DNA of 64,000 nt from Isoetes taiwanensis (lineage: Eukaryota > Streptophyta > Lycopodiopsida > Isoetales > Isoetaceae): positions 1,230,494 through 1,294,493 of the forward strand of contig JAJEKV010000047.1 in NCBI GenBank assembly GCA_021234155.1, written 5' to 3'. Every line of letters begins with the position of its first letter. Position 1 is the stretch's first letter. Made by a program: the position numbers and the translations under genes. The notes under the pieces were generated by a model. The model saw only the letters and a program-made list of their open reading frames with translations, did no database searches and was not told where the DNA came from. This document shows positions 1 to 10,799 of the stretch, piece by piece.

Positions 1-26
1 ACTATACTTTTTTACCCAGCCAGTAC

Positions 27-638
27 CTCAGTTGGAATAGTGATGGAGAAGCCATCAGGAAATAAGTTGACAGCAAATGATGCATCTATACGTTCTGCAA
101 AACAGACCAAAACGAGGTCTTAGTGTATCAAAATGGAGACATAACATGAAAACCCATTACCGGCATTAATTATCTTGTCACTCAATGGAATATGATCCAC
201 CAATTGGGTCTCTATGTCAGCCTTCAAAGCCGTTTCCTGCAACATAGCAAATATTATGCTAAAATGTGAAACTTCATACTGCCTAGCTAACTACAAGTTC
301 TAAACTTTGTTTCCTGTTGTCAACTTCAGTTCTGCTTGAATTACCTACAGTTCTTTCATAACATTAATTCAATGTAGATCAACCAGATACTTGAACAGAA
401 AACAGAAAACTACGGAAGATAAAAATAATTCGGTCAGTTAGCTGCTTCATATGCATGGTTTGTAAATGCAGCATGAGAATTATACCTCACTCCGCTTCCG
501 TTTAGTACCAACTTGAGCCTCCAAAGTGTTACCAGCTTTGGCATCTTGGGCAGTTGCGAAATCGGCAGGTCGAGGTCTTGTAACCTTCGATATGTAGCGG
601 CGGCCAACTCTGTCGATCTTAAATGAAATTCCTACCAT
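27..638 (-). CDS. SPT20/PHL-like protein, N-terminal exons (partial, runs off left edge)
   Basis: Three - strand exons read as one frame: 638-486 (51 codons, phase 0), 236-161 (76 nt) and 94-27 (68 nt). Every junction has a GT donor and CAG acceptor and the phases join cleanly. The start is the ATG at 638, giving MVGISFKIDRVGRRY. Exon 3 contains the block ASFAVNLFPDGFSI. From memory, plant SPT20-domain proteins such as Arabidopsis PHL start with a similar (M)GISFK..R.F block and carry a related LNLFPDGYSIG block, so I call this the SPT20 family, a SAGA coactivator subunit acting in the nucleus. A basic KRKR cluster sits near residue 48. The gene continues past position 1, so most of it is unseen. 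The exon structure is seen; the family assignment rests on recall. Confidence 0.72.
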
Positions 639-1282
639 ATTTCTCAATTTGAAGCTAGGCAAGCAAGAGAAATCACATATTGTTCCTCAAACTCTTGATC
701 GGCCATTTCTTGAGAAAGTTCTGGTCCATCGCCATGGTTCCGCAAGCCCAGCTATTGCTAGGACGGACCTCGGCAATTCCGTACTCTCCGTACGATAAGC
801 TTAAGAATGTATTTTCGAAGATACGTAGTTCTACAGGCTGAACGGGCTCCGTTATCAGCCGGCATTATTCCTTGGAAAACTATTCTATCCTATTCGATTC
901 TATTCAATTATTATTCAATGGTTAGGGTCTGATCACATGAAGCTGTCGAAGGGCTTCGTTCCTGTCAATCGTCTGAAATGGAAGGGTCACATGCACCCAA
1001 ATGACAGCCACAGAGCCCTATTGACAGGGATTGCTTCTCCGGGCTCTTACCCTCGGTTGAATGGATTCCTGTCGATAGAAATCCGTTCGGCGCGTGGCTT
1101 GCATTCTTCATCTAGCACCGCAGATTTTGCATCCTCCTGCTACGTGAAAGAAGGAAGGCGGCTTATGCTCAGCACAAAAAATGTTGTTATGTCAACAGGA
1201 AATAATCCTTTTTGACATGTTTATGCGAACAGACTCTTAGGTTCTTTATTTCCTTATGGGCTAAACCGTCTATCCACATGTA
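639..1282. other. Upstream region of the SPT20-like gene
   Basis: This is presumed 5' UTR and promoter of the - strand gene ending at 638. A 92-codon + strand frame (937-1215) has no recognisable domain and unconvincing composition, so I do not call it a gene. A degenerate TTCTA-rich stretch lies at about 880-912. Confidence 0.4.
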
Positions 1283-1504
1283 AAAACAACTTACCTTCGA
1301 TTCATCCTGCTCTTCCAATCACACCGTGCCACATGGCAGTGTTTCTGTTCCAAGAATGTAACTAAAATTTCGTTGTTGCTGCTTCGTGACAATCAACGCG
1401 CTTCTACCTTGCATTCGATAACTTTTACTGCATTCCAGAGTTTCTACCCTGCATTCCAGCGTCTCTACCCAACATTATACGTTGAATCGAAGGTAAGTAG
1501 TTTT
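1283..1504. mobile_element. MITE-like element with 22-bp terminal inverted repeats
   Basis: The left end (1283-1304) and the reverse complement of the right end (1483-1504) agree at 21 of 22 bases; the shared core is ACTTACCTTCGATTCA. The total length of 222 bp and lack of coding potential fit a miniature inverted-repeat transposable element. The interior has short direct repeats built on a CTACC(T)TGCATTC pattern at about 1400-1465. I could not identify a clear target-site duplication, so the superfamily is open. Confidence 0.6.
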
Positions 1505-1597
1505 CGCATTTTAACAAAGCTTCTTTAGGCAGCATTTCGGCAGGGCCAATGCCAAAAGAACTTTCTTATATACATAAGGTTTGCAAATCCTTTTTAC

Positions 1598-2940
1598 AAT
1601 TTTTTTTTTTTTAGGATAAGATATATATGTATATTAAAAATTAGAAAATATGTACAATAGAGCCCCTCTACAAGGGAGATACAGATGATGTGGGAGTCCA
1701 AGTACAAGTACTACAGGGGGCATCTACTCGTCTTCCCCACTAAAAGGGTACTATAAGGAAAATCTTCTTTCTTCACCAGAGAGTGGGTACTATAGAGAGA
1801 GCCAGCTCCATTCCAGTACAGGATCCACCGATTAACTTCTCCGGATTAAATGTTATCTGTTACTCGTTATCAACCCAATGGCACCTGAAGTATGAATAGA
1901 ACCCGACCAAGGCCCCTATTTTATCAAGTCCTTTGTTGTATTTCGTGCCTTTCTTCTTATGGTGAGATAGAGCCATCAAAACAACCTCCATATTGAAAGA
2001 GTTTTTTAGTTTCTCCATAGAGATCCTCTGACCACCTAAAGCCACATCACAACGATGCTTCTAGATAACCCAAAGTGTCAGATTCACCAGGGAGGCATCA
2101 GTGCAGCAGCGATCCGTGATGAAGAGCAACTATGGCCAGACCAGTTGGCTTAACATGATACCAATAATAGGACAGACCCACTGCCAAAATTCAACAATCC
2201 GGGGACAGAAAAAGAGGTGTGCTATGGACTCAGTAACCTGACAGCCCAATGGACATCTGTCATCAACTGTAATGCCCTTATTAAATAACCTTTCCATAGT
2301 ACTTAATCCCCCTTGAAGAGCTAACCATCTGAAGAATTGAATCTTCCTAGAACAGATAGACTTCCAGGAGTTAGACAGTAAGGTTTTGGTGTCTGCCATA
2401 CTAACCCCAAGCCTTACCTCAACTAATAGGGGGGTATCCTGGCACAGATCCCTATATATCCTCTTCACACTATACTGATTTTGCCCATCATATAGCCAGT
2501 TCTCCCGTGACCCCACAATACCTGTCAGATTAGTGGCTTGGCTTCAAGGATGTCACAAAGTGCATCAATCTACACCTACCTCCTCTGCCCTCGGGATCCC
2601 TGATCCCTCCACAGTGTTACAGTCTTCCTTGGAGACTTAGATTGATGTTTGCAATCAGAGATTTGCCCAGGAATTCCTCTTGCTTACATCGGACTGCCCA
2701 CTTTAAGAGAATATGGGTCTATATACAGAGCCCCAAACTGGAATATGAAGGGCTCCCCCTGAAGCCCAAGGGCCAATTTGGCCAAATCGATCCCTCTCCT
2801 GGCTTCTAGATCCCTCCTGGGATCAAATCGATCTCTGATATGGTGGATCCGGGAGGCTGCCTGCACCATAGCCCAGCCCCATGGCTGTTGGCTTGCCCAT
2901 CCAATTGGGCCATGCCACCTCACCTCTTAATGAGGGATTT
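1598..2940 (-). mobile_element. LINE retrotransposon, degraded 3' part
   Basis: On the - strand, frames 2516-2130 and 2045-1860 encode a zf-RVT region (CPLGCQVTESIAHLFFC) followed by the C-terminal tail (LKNSF...KKGTKYNKGLDKIG). The same order is found in the LINE at 53.7-57.4 kb (CPLGCGMKESSNHIFQC, then LKNAF...KKYDRDWDKVG), so the two belong to one family. The frame is broken by stops near 2045-2130. The 3' end is a run of T on the + strand at about 1598-1613, which is the poly(A) tail. The frame at 2923-2684 probably belongs to the same element but matches it weakly. Endonuclease and RT core are absent, as in a 5'-truncated dead copy. Confidence 0.75.
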
Positions 2941-3101
2941 GTTTGCATAGCTAAGGATTTTTAATTCAGTTTACCTTTGCCCCATGGATCTTAACATGTT
3001 CACAACACCATCCCCCTTAATGGGCAAACCAATCCATTCGAGCCTTCACCACAAACAACAAACTCCCCTCTTTGGTGCGGTTAAGCACCCTCTACTTGGG
3101 A

Positions 3102-3265
3102 CCATGGCTCTAATACCATGTTGAGTAATGAGCCTTCTATGATTGGATGGATAGTCTGGGGATCGAATCCAGGACCTCCTCTTGCTTGCAAGCCACACTA
3201 GAAGAAAACCCCTATGCTTGTCACGCTTGTTGATACACTTTTTTGAAGTAAAATAATAATACAAT
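3102..3265 (-). mobile_element. copia-type primer-binding site and possible short LTR (TRIM-like)
   Basis: On the - strand the sequence ...CAACA is followed by TGGTATTAGAGCCATGG (3118-3102). This is one base off the initiator tRNA-Met primer-binding site TGGTATCAGAGC typical of plant Ty1/copia elements. An LTR would end in CA at 3119-3120 and extend toward higher coordinates. Within it, GGATTCGATCC near 3165-3180 resembles a Pol III B box. An LTR of only about 150 bp would suit a TRIM. I found no second LTR or polypurine tract, so the element is incomplete or unproven. Confidence 0.4.
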
Positions 3266-3279
3266 ATAATTAAAAAATG

Positions 3280-3500
3280 ACGTTACAATGTTGATTTGAT
3301 ACGCGTCACGATTGATGGGGTCAATTGAAACTCGTAATAAATTGTAACGCATAACAAGTTTGAAACACGTCTAAAACTTGCAACGCGTTTCAAAAAAATT
3401 AAAACAGAAATGTGTTTCAATATTGTAACGCGTTTCAATAAACAATAGTAAATTAAAAAAAAAATTTGCAATACATTGCAAGTTCATAAATCGTTTCAAA
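3280..3500. repeat. GTAACGC(A/G)TTTC motif array, locus A
   Basis: About eight variants of a near-palindromic motif (GTAACGC, GAAACGCGTTTC, GAAACACGTCT, GTAACGCGTTTC) lie in both orientations at irregular 15-40 bp spacing in AT-rich spacers. The array begins with TTTGATACGC near 3294. The same motif and the same leading TTTGATACGC recur on the other strand at 11.84-12.07 kb. No coding potential is visible. Confidence 0.6.
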
Positions 3501-3599
3501 AAAAAATTGGACGAAGTTTTCTGCACATTTTTTTTTTCAGATTATCTTTATAATGTATATAATCAGGCAAAGATGTCAAAGATCCTTATTGCTACTAAG

Positions 3600-3738
3600 G
3601 TTTTTCCGAAAACCCTTCTGGCGGGGGTTTTAATCCCGGTAGTAATATCGCGCACGCTCTCTCTTTGTACTTGGGTCCCATAGGCCAGTTGGTCTCCGTG
3701 GATGATAAAATCATATTCTATTCTATTCTATATAATAA
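3600..3738 (+). repeat. SINE/LINE-like 3' end with TTCTA tail
   Basis: The stretch at 3661-3710 (GTACTTGGGTCCCATAGGCC ... CTCCGTGGA.G.TAAAA) matches the reverse complement of 40137-40185 with few differences. In both copies a simple-sequence tail follows directly: TTCTA repeats here and TTCC repeats at 40.1 kb. A shared end plus variable tail is typical of retroposed elements. The 5' limit is unclear. Confidence 0.5.
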
Positions 3739-3769
3739 GAAAGTAAAGCATAACAAAAAGAACAAGGTT

Positions 3770-3918
3770 CTGCGCACAGAGGGTTGCCCTCCGTGACCTG
3801 AGAGTGAAATGGCTTAAATCACACTTCAAAGTCATGTTTTCGAGCATATACTGACATATACTTGGAATATGCCACAAACCACATGGATGAGGGTTTTCCC
3901 CTTAGGGGCAACCCAAAA
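3770..3918 (+). repeat. Two-hairpin dispersed repeat, longest-spanning copy
   Basis: It starts with a CTGCGCACAGAGGG block shared with 24.2 kb and contains a GAGGG-TTG-CCCTC hairpin. It ends with GGGGCAACCCAAAAA, shared with copies at 4.2, 7.1, 30.1 and 39.6 kb. Near its end are an inverted repeat around GACATAT...ATATGCC (about 3852-3874) and a weaker G/C hairpin. There is no reading frame and no obvious Pol III boxes. The class is unknown; the A-rich end would suit a SINE. Confidence 0.55.
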
Positions 3919-4221
3919 AACTGGACTCAAACATATCAGTGGAATGTTATTTCAATGCCCAATTCATAATTCATAAGTCAAGGCATTCAAATACGCTAAT
4001 AACTCACAAATTGAAGGTTGCAAATAAGAAAAAGAAACACAATCCATTGGTTCCATTCAAACCTTGAACATATCGAAAGACGAGAAGCAAGAATGATGAT
4101 TTCGTTGGTGTTTTAGTTTTCTTTATGGGGCTCAACACATGCACGACCAGAGTCCTGTTCTCCAAGATTCAAGGAATTCGATTTTTTATTGCTATTTTTG
4201 TTTTCTAAATTTGAAATTGCC

Positions 4222-4277
4222 CACATACCCATATAAACGAGGGTTTGCCCCCCTAGGGGCAACCCAAAAATTGTGTG
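4222..4277 (+). repeat. Two-hairpin dispersed repeat, 3' terminal fragment
   Basis: Only the terminal part is present: ACGAGGGTTTGCCC, then CCCTAGGGGCAACCC and the AAAAA end. The final G/C hairpin is nearly perfect here. The intervening 3920-4220 stretch shows nothing recognisable. Confidence 0.5.
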
Positions 4278-4559
4278 CATCTAACACAATACACAATTAT
4301 TTACGACCCTTATTTTAAAGGTTCTTGCCTCCTTCTTAATTATATAAGGCCCTTAGAGCTTGTTGCTTCTTTTCAAGGGGGAACCTTGAAATATTCATCC
4401 ACATAAGTTTGGTTCGGCGAGAACTGTGCTGATCTAAACATCAATTTCTCTATAGATATAGATAGTATCCCTTTGTTCTTTATTTACACACGAGCTTTTT
4501 TTTATACATTCTTAGTTCTAGCCATTAGTTGACCTCCATTATCAAGATTTGCACAAAAA

Positions 4560-6370
4560 ATCATAATGGTCCTTCTTAGATAATCTGAACCGCTCACGCA
4601 TTACACATGTTTGTCGATCTCATAGAAGTACCGGAAAGCCAATGCTTTGATTACCAACCCGACCATACCTATCAATAATTGTACCCCATGTTACTACATC
4701 CGGTTTGGTAGTTTGTTAAAGACTTTGCATGCTTCCATCATGCTCCCACACTTTGAACACATATCCGTTTATGGCATTAACTACAACTATATCTAGCTCG
4801 CCTTGATCACAAAATGCCCAAAAATGTGACTTTATCCGGGTTCTAAGTTAATCTCCGCGATCTTCTTAAATTACTCTAGCACGACATGAGATCTATCGTT
4901 GCGTAAATGCTGAAATAATGGCATTCCATGACACTACATTTCGTCAAAAAAGTGCATACATTTGTCAAAAACTTTGTGCGCATGCTCTAAGCTCCCACAT
5001 ATAGCATATGCATCAATCAAAGCGCTTCCAAGGGCTACATCCAAATATTACCTGGGATGCTTTCAAGATACACAAGGTCACTTTATTTGGTTTTATGGCT
5101 AGATTTGGCATTTTATCAAAGTAATTTAGCACACACATCAAGAATGGTATTCCCAATCGCAATGTCTAACTCAAACCCATTTATTTATAATCTGGCGATG
5201 CATTTCAGGGATCCTATGCTACCACATGTTTTCAAAAGACTGAGAAATATGACCTTGTTAGGTCCTATGTGTTCATTCTGCATCTGGTAAAAGGGGCATA
5301 ACCACAAAGCATTGCACCCCATGATACCACATCCCGGGTTGCCATTTTGTCAAACAATTTGCGTACTTCTTCCAATGCCATACACTTGGCATACATGTCA
5401 ACAAGGGTGTTCGTGGAAAGCAATATCAAGTCGCAGGTCATTACCAATTATCGCGACATGAATTCTCCCCGCCATGGACTATATCGCCAATGTTTCCATA
5501 AGCTTTCAAAAATACCCAAGAATGTAACCCCGTTTGGTTTTACCCCATTGTTCTCGCATCCTTTCAAAAATTTGGACAAAGAAGAATGTTTTCATCATTC
5601 TGGACACATCCTTAAGAATGCTCCAATGTTAGAACATGCCTTCAGAATGCTCAAATATGATGCGGCATTTGGTGCTATGTCTTGATGTCGCATTTCTTCA
5701 AAACAGGTGGAGAGCAATTTCTTTTAGCATGTTGTGTATATCCAACGATCAAAGCTGTCCATGATACTACATCTCTATTCGACAAGTTATCAAAAACATG
5801 GCACGCCTCCTCTAAGGTTCCACATTTTGCATACATATCCAAAGAAATTGGTTCCCAAAAACATATCACAAGGAAGAGAGTCGCTTGATAATACGCACAT
5901 GGATCAGTCTACCCCGCTCAAGGTCCAATATCAATGTGCATGCTTTAATGGCAAGAATATAAATAGATCTATCACACTTCATACCTAATTGTAGCATCAG
6001 ATTGTGCGGATCAAGAGCAGCTTGGACCTCCACCCAGGTTGCCATCGCTGAAATTAGAGCACCCAATGATAGAACATTCACTTCAAGTGCGTTATCTAGC
6101 ACTTGGGTTTGCTTCGGCTAGGCATCCGCAAGTTATGAATAGCCAAATGAGCTGCCACAAAGAATCGGCAACGCCAATTTGCATCATCAAAGTCCGCAGT
6201 GCCAAGCAAGTTTAAGATCTCTCTTTCGCTACAATCCTCGGGAAAGTAGCGTGCATTGCTCTTTGTGTACAACTAGTCGTTGCTCAACGATATCATATAT
6301 TCTCGCATTCGTTTCTCTTTGCAAACCTTCTTGACTTCCTACGAGATAGCCTTAAATTATATGGAAACGG
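4560..6370 (-). pseudogene. PLS-type pentatricopeptide repeat protein, pseudogene
   Basis: Several - strand blocks are clear PPR motifs. At 5869-5675 there is LDMYAKCGTLEEACHVFDNL then NRDVVSWTALIVGYTQHA. At 5447-5265 there is LVDMYAKCMALEEVRKLFDKM then TRDVVSWGAMLCGYA. More degenerate copies follow to about 4600 (VVSWNAIISAF). Upstream, 6102-5866 reads as an N-terminal segment with KACTLILDLERGRLIHVRI. The frame shifts repeatedly and stops interrupt it, so this is a dead copy. Functional relatives bind organellar RNA and assist editing or processing. No DYW domain was found here. Confidence 0.8.
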
Positions 6371-6559
6371 GAACAACGAAAGGAAGGGGGCAAAAGAAGT
6401 TGCTCAGATACCAACATACCGGCCCATGTTGTCCTTCTATCTTCAACAAAATTTAGGCTTGCAATGAGAGACAATTGAAATGTGAAAATGGATAAGCCGG
6501 GACAACATAGAAAAACTCATTGGCATATACTCACTAGAAACTTTGAACCGATTATTCGC

Positions 6560-6945
6560 CTCTATAGCTACTGGCGGCATCTTCACGTAATAAGCGGCAA
6601 TTCCTAGCGGTGACTCATAGGTCCCAATGTTGCCTCATATTCTTCCGTAAGAATGTAGCACTAAGTAAGAATCGACAATGTTGGGTATGGATGGAGGAAC
6701 CCATTGCCCTGGCATTGAAGATTAAACCCAGCTTCGCAGGTATACTATCATAACCAGGGAACCATTTTCGAAAGCCTTGGAATGATACGCAGCTTCCATT
6801 CTTTCCATAAACTCAGGCTCCCCGGTAATGTCCAAATAATCAATCCCTGCCTCCACACAAGCCTTAACCACAGGCTCGCCATAGAGATGCCTGTGAAACC
6901 CGAGGCTCCAAAGAGAAGGGCGCCAGAATGAATGAGACAAACGGT
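6560..6945 (-). pseudogene. Saccharopine-dehydrogenase-like oxidoreductase fragment
   Basis: The - strand encodes LLFGASGFTG (a Rossmann N-terminal glycine motif) and then GEPVVKACVEAGIDYLDITG and EPEFMERMEAAYH in a different frame. Further frame changes give YDSIPAKLGLIFNAR and QWVPPSIPNIVDSYL, then GNIGTYES. This order matches the plant saccharopine dehydrogenase-like family (Arabidopsis At5g39410 type, from memory). In that family roughly 90 residues separate GASGFTG from GEPVV; here they are almost adjacent, so an internal segment is missing. At least three frame breaks show it is nonfunctional. Confidence 0.75.
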
Positions 6946-6949
6946 TAGC

Positions 6950-7110
6950 CGGTTTTCAAACTGGCTATGCACAGCGGCGACCGGCCATTTACACCCTATA
7001 GTAAGTTTTTAGCAGTCATGGCATATTTCTGGCACTGGCATATACCTGAAATATGCCATAAACCCACACAAACGAGGGCTTGCCCCCCTAGGGGCAACCC
7101 AAAAATTATA
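6950..7110 (+). repeat. Two-hairpin dispersed repeat
   Basis: From GGTTAGCCGGTTT to GGGGCAACCCAAAAA this matches 29983-30150. It contains TGGCATAT (7036-7043) paired with ATATGCCA (7051-7058) across a 7-nt loop, then GGGCTTGCCCC paired with GGGGCAACCC (7076-7100). The copy directly abuts the saccharopine-dehydrogenase-like fragment. Confidence 0.6.
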
Positions 7111-7137
7111 CTGATTCAAAAGGAATACAATATTGTT

Positions 7138-8842
7138 TCAGCAGGCATAGCTGCCTGCTGCACCACTACCATCATGCTCATCATCATACATTTGATGTGC
7201 ATAAATATCATCTTGTTCAATGTTATTAGGTAGATCTTCATTATCAGCTTCTACTTCCATATCATCCAAAAGAAGCAATTGCTCAATGGCCTACACAAGA
7301 AAAATGTTATAAAATTAATTACAAATTCGTTACTAACTTCAAAATCTAGAAAATATTACCTTTCGATGTCGCTCCTCTACAGGCCAAATGCCATGCCTCG
7401 CTAGATGCTTTTGCATCTTACAAAAATTGAGAGTAGTACTAAGACGAGATTCCTCTTCTGATGGAGGTCGATCATACATTTCATACTATTGAAGAAAAAA
7501 AAAGTGTTATACATAAATTGATACAAGATAATAATTTTATTAACACATATATAAATCGAGTACGAAATGTGACTTTGCCTCGACTCCCTGCCGGATTGCC
7601 CTTCACTATCCTTTGCCTATAAATAAAAGAACAAAAATCCAAATTGAAATCAAATTAATTAAACTCACTTTTACGCATAACATTGTTGAGCGTATTCTAC
7701 TCTCTCACCCCGTTTCTTCCTTTATTTTTTTCTCCAAAGGCGTTCCCATGCCTGACAATTATCCTCTAATTGTGGAGGACATGCGTAATCTTATCTTTGG
7801 CGATATCATCAATCAATCTAGATTTAAAAACCCTATAAAAGTAGTTTTAAACATAATTAGAATATGTATTTAAAATCGTCCTATAGTCCTCATGACTTCT
7901 CTTTTACTCCATCCTTTTCCGTGCCATTCCTCTAATCTCTCGAAGACCTATATCACACACATGTTGAGCTTTAACTTTAGCTTACTAAAAATCATCTTAA
8001 TAAAAGAATAAAACAACAATCACTTACTGCATCAATGTGCTCCCGCCTTTGATGTTTCATGTCCAAATGCCGGTTCTTCCAGTATTATACTTCCCTTGCT
8101 GCCCTACTTATATTTTTTGAAAATTCCATCGCACCGGCACCATAAAAAGGACAACCTAAGGAAGTGATTGCCAGGGGAACTACTTTGCCTCGTGATCCCT
8201 CTTCAATGATGACGGTATCCGAAGAATATTTAAATCGGCCAATCTGAAAGATAAACGTACATTAGATGATTAAAAAGAATGTTAGCTTATGACATTACAA
8301 ATTTTAAGACATGGAAATAATATAACTAAAGTATCCCATTAAATGTTAAATCTTAACACCGCATCTTAAAAAATAATACAATTTCAATTCCATAAATAAT
8401 TAAAATGCAACAAGGAATTTAAGGTACTTACACATGGATACTCTATCGGCCCTTGCTCGTCTGCAATTCTACTTCTCCGTCGTCCTGGTCCTCTTCCTTT
8501 TCTTGGACCGACTTCTGAGTCATTTATATCAACAGATTGAGAATCTCTAGAGGGTGTATGATCAGGAGTCCCAGCAAGTGGAGTGTTAGAAGGAGTCGGC
8601 AAGGAGATTCTAGTGGCTATGGAATGTGACTGTGTGGAGGTGGTAGTGGTAGAAAGAGGACCATAATGTCTTATATACCACTAACGATACATAGCATTCA
8701 TCATATACGCTCTTCTAATAGTGGTATTAGGATCAACAGCCATGACATCTGATGCTCGTAAATGCTCCTCTACTGATCCAGTAAACGTGCTTAAGATAAC
8801 TTCAATAGCATAGGTGACAGGATCCTCCAAGACATCATCCAT
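7138..8842 (-). pseudogene. Four-exon transposon-like gene, unidentified
   Basis: Four - strand exons with good GT/AG borders all join in phase 0: 8842-8432 (137 codons), 8243-8028 (72), 7485-7360 (42) and 7290-7138 (51 with stop). It starts MDDVLEDPVTYAIEVILSTF. Exon 1 ends in a low-complexity tract (PTPSNTP...KGRGPGRRRSR). Exon 2 has GRFKYSSDTVIIEEGSRGK and WKNRHLDMKHQRREH. Exon 4 is acidic and ends GSYAC. Two internal stops (TAG in exon 1, TAA in exon 2) show decay. The layout recalls plant En/Spm-associated (Transposase_24-like) proteins, but I see no decisive motif. The exons are seen; the class is inference, and other exons may lie at 7.58-7.96 kb. Confidence 0.5.
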
Positions 8843-10600
8843 GTTATTTCCTGTGAATGAAACACAGTTAATAGGATGAACTTAATAAAGAGTCTTTTTT
8901 CGAACACAATTAATATATATAAACTCTAACAAGCTTAAATAATAGAACCAAAATTTAAGCTAAAAGAACCAAAATTTAAGCTAAAACTTATATCACCTTT
9001 TTAAGGCTCTATAATATGAGATGGCTAAGTTCTTCAACATGTCAACACCTCCCTTAAGCTGCTCAATAGCATCCTAATAATGAACATAGAATCAATGAAC
9101 CAAAAATCAAATAGAACATATATATACATAAAGCAGATATACTTTAACGCAAATTAAATGGCTACTTTAATGAGTGAAATAGAAGGGGATCACAAAATAA
9201 GTATATGCTCTAGAAATGAAAGAGGGAAATTGGAAAGCTGCAGATAAGCAACATAGATAGACACAAATGGGAAAAAATGAATATCACGATGGTGTATTGG
9301 ATAGCAGTGTATAGGATGTACAAAGAGCATCATACCATGACAAAATTGTTCAGGAGAGCAATAAGCAAGATCTATGGGCAGAAATGTGACTATAAAGTCT
9401 AGTGAATAACTCCAATGGCAGTAATAAATATGAAGCAACTCAAAATGCAAAAGGAACATGAGCATATGCCTATTTCTTGACAAGTCTCTCAAAACATCCT
9501 GTATACTATTTTCATTATCTGGAATTACATCTAGAAACAGATTAAGTTGGGAAAAAAAACAGCTTTCCCATGCACACTTGCATTAACAGGCCGGTGAAAA
9601 GATTACTGCTGAGCTATGTGGTCCATCTGAGAAGGGCTAAAATTGGGTGTCAGTATTGCAATTGAAAATGATTTAGTTAGTGGGCAAAAGGCAGAGCAGC
9701 TAAAGATGGTCTCGAGAATTTGCCACTGCAAAGACCGTTCTAGTTCCAAAACTGGAAGCAAGGTCACATGCTGATAGAACTGAAAAAATTCATCACGAAG
9801 ACCACTTGGATCCTCAAAAAATTCGTCATAGAAAAGCAGCAGCAGAAGCAAAAATTCGTCACAGAAAAGAAGCAGCCGCAGAAAAATTTCGTCACTTGGA
9901 TCCTCAAGAAATTCGTCAGAGGCAGTTTAATTTTCCAATTTGTGGGAAGTACTCGGGTGTTCATTTTTTATCTAAAGGCAATAAAGCATTTGGGTCCATA
10001 AAAAGATGCAAAAGCCAAAAGATAGTAGGCTTTGCCATCCGGTAGAAGCCCACAAAACTAAAACCAAGACTCTAAAATGCTGGCTGGGAAGATCCGAGCC
10101 ACCAGTATGGAGTCAGCATGGGGTCAAATTGGCCCCATTTAATAGGAACGCCCCTTCACCCAACACCATGGGTTAAAACAGTATTTAGGCACACTGGTGC
10201 CCATACAATACAATAATACATGAATCTGCCCTCCGCCATAGTTGTGGCACTGCTCAACAGTTTAACCGCAGCTACGATGCTTGATCCTCCAAACTTGCTT
10301 ATTTGTTGGGTATCAAGGGGTGCCAATTTTTCACGAATATAGATTAACTGCAGCTTATTATCACGACAAATCAAGGAGCCCTTTGTTTTGGATCACGCCA
10401 ACATAGCAATACCTTGCGTAATATCTTATATGTTTTATTTGCAACAAACATGTTACTAAGTGCTCATAATACGATGCTGTGGAATCTTACTTGCACTTAT
10501 TGAGGAACCTAATTTGTAAGGATATCACTATTGCAACTATTTTGCAGTTGTACACTAGGAGCTCTGCACATTGGTATATTCCATGCCACATGCCAGTGTG
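8843..10600. other. No confident gene
   Basis: AT-rich. A 100-codon - strand frame (9492-9190) has no recognisable domain. At 9780-9925 a short block containing TTGGATCCTCAA and AAATTCGTCA is duplicated; on the - strand it would encode repeated DEF(L/F)EDPS, but no gene model follows. Confidence 0.35.
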
Positions 10601-10772
10601 TTAAATAAGTCTTCTTATATCTGCAAAGTTTATGTATGTCCCTTTGCAAAGCTCAGCAGAGGAAACTTACAAGACTCAAAGACAGTTTATTAGAAAGCGG
10701 TACATTTCTATTAGAATCATACGTTTATGCACTTCCACAACCTGTGAGTTCACAAGCGCCCATGATGACTGA

Positions 10773-10791
10773 TGCCCGGCATCGCCGGGCA
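10773..10791. repeat. Covarying hairpin, copy 1
   Basis: TGCCCGGC-ATC-GCCGGGCA: a perfect 8-bp stem with a 3-nt loop. Related copies lie at 30189-30207 and 33714-33732. The motif TTTCTAGT follows closely, as TTACTAGT does at 33.7 kb. Confidence 0.6.
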
Positions 10792-10799
10792 CACATTTC

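Noticed and set aside
937-1215. 92-codon frame upstream of the SPT20-like gene
   Set aside because: No domain, no splice or homology support, and it sits in presumed promoter DNA.
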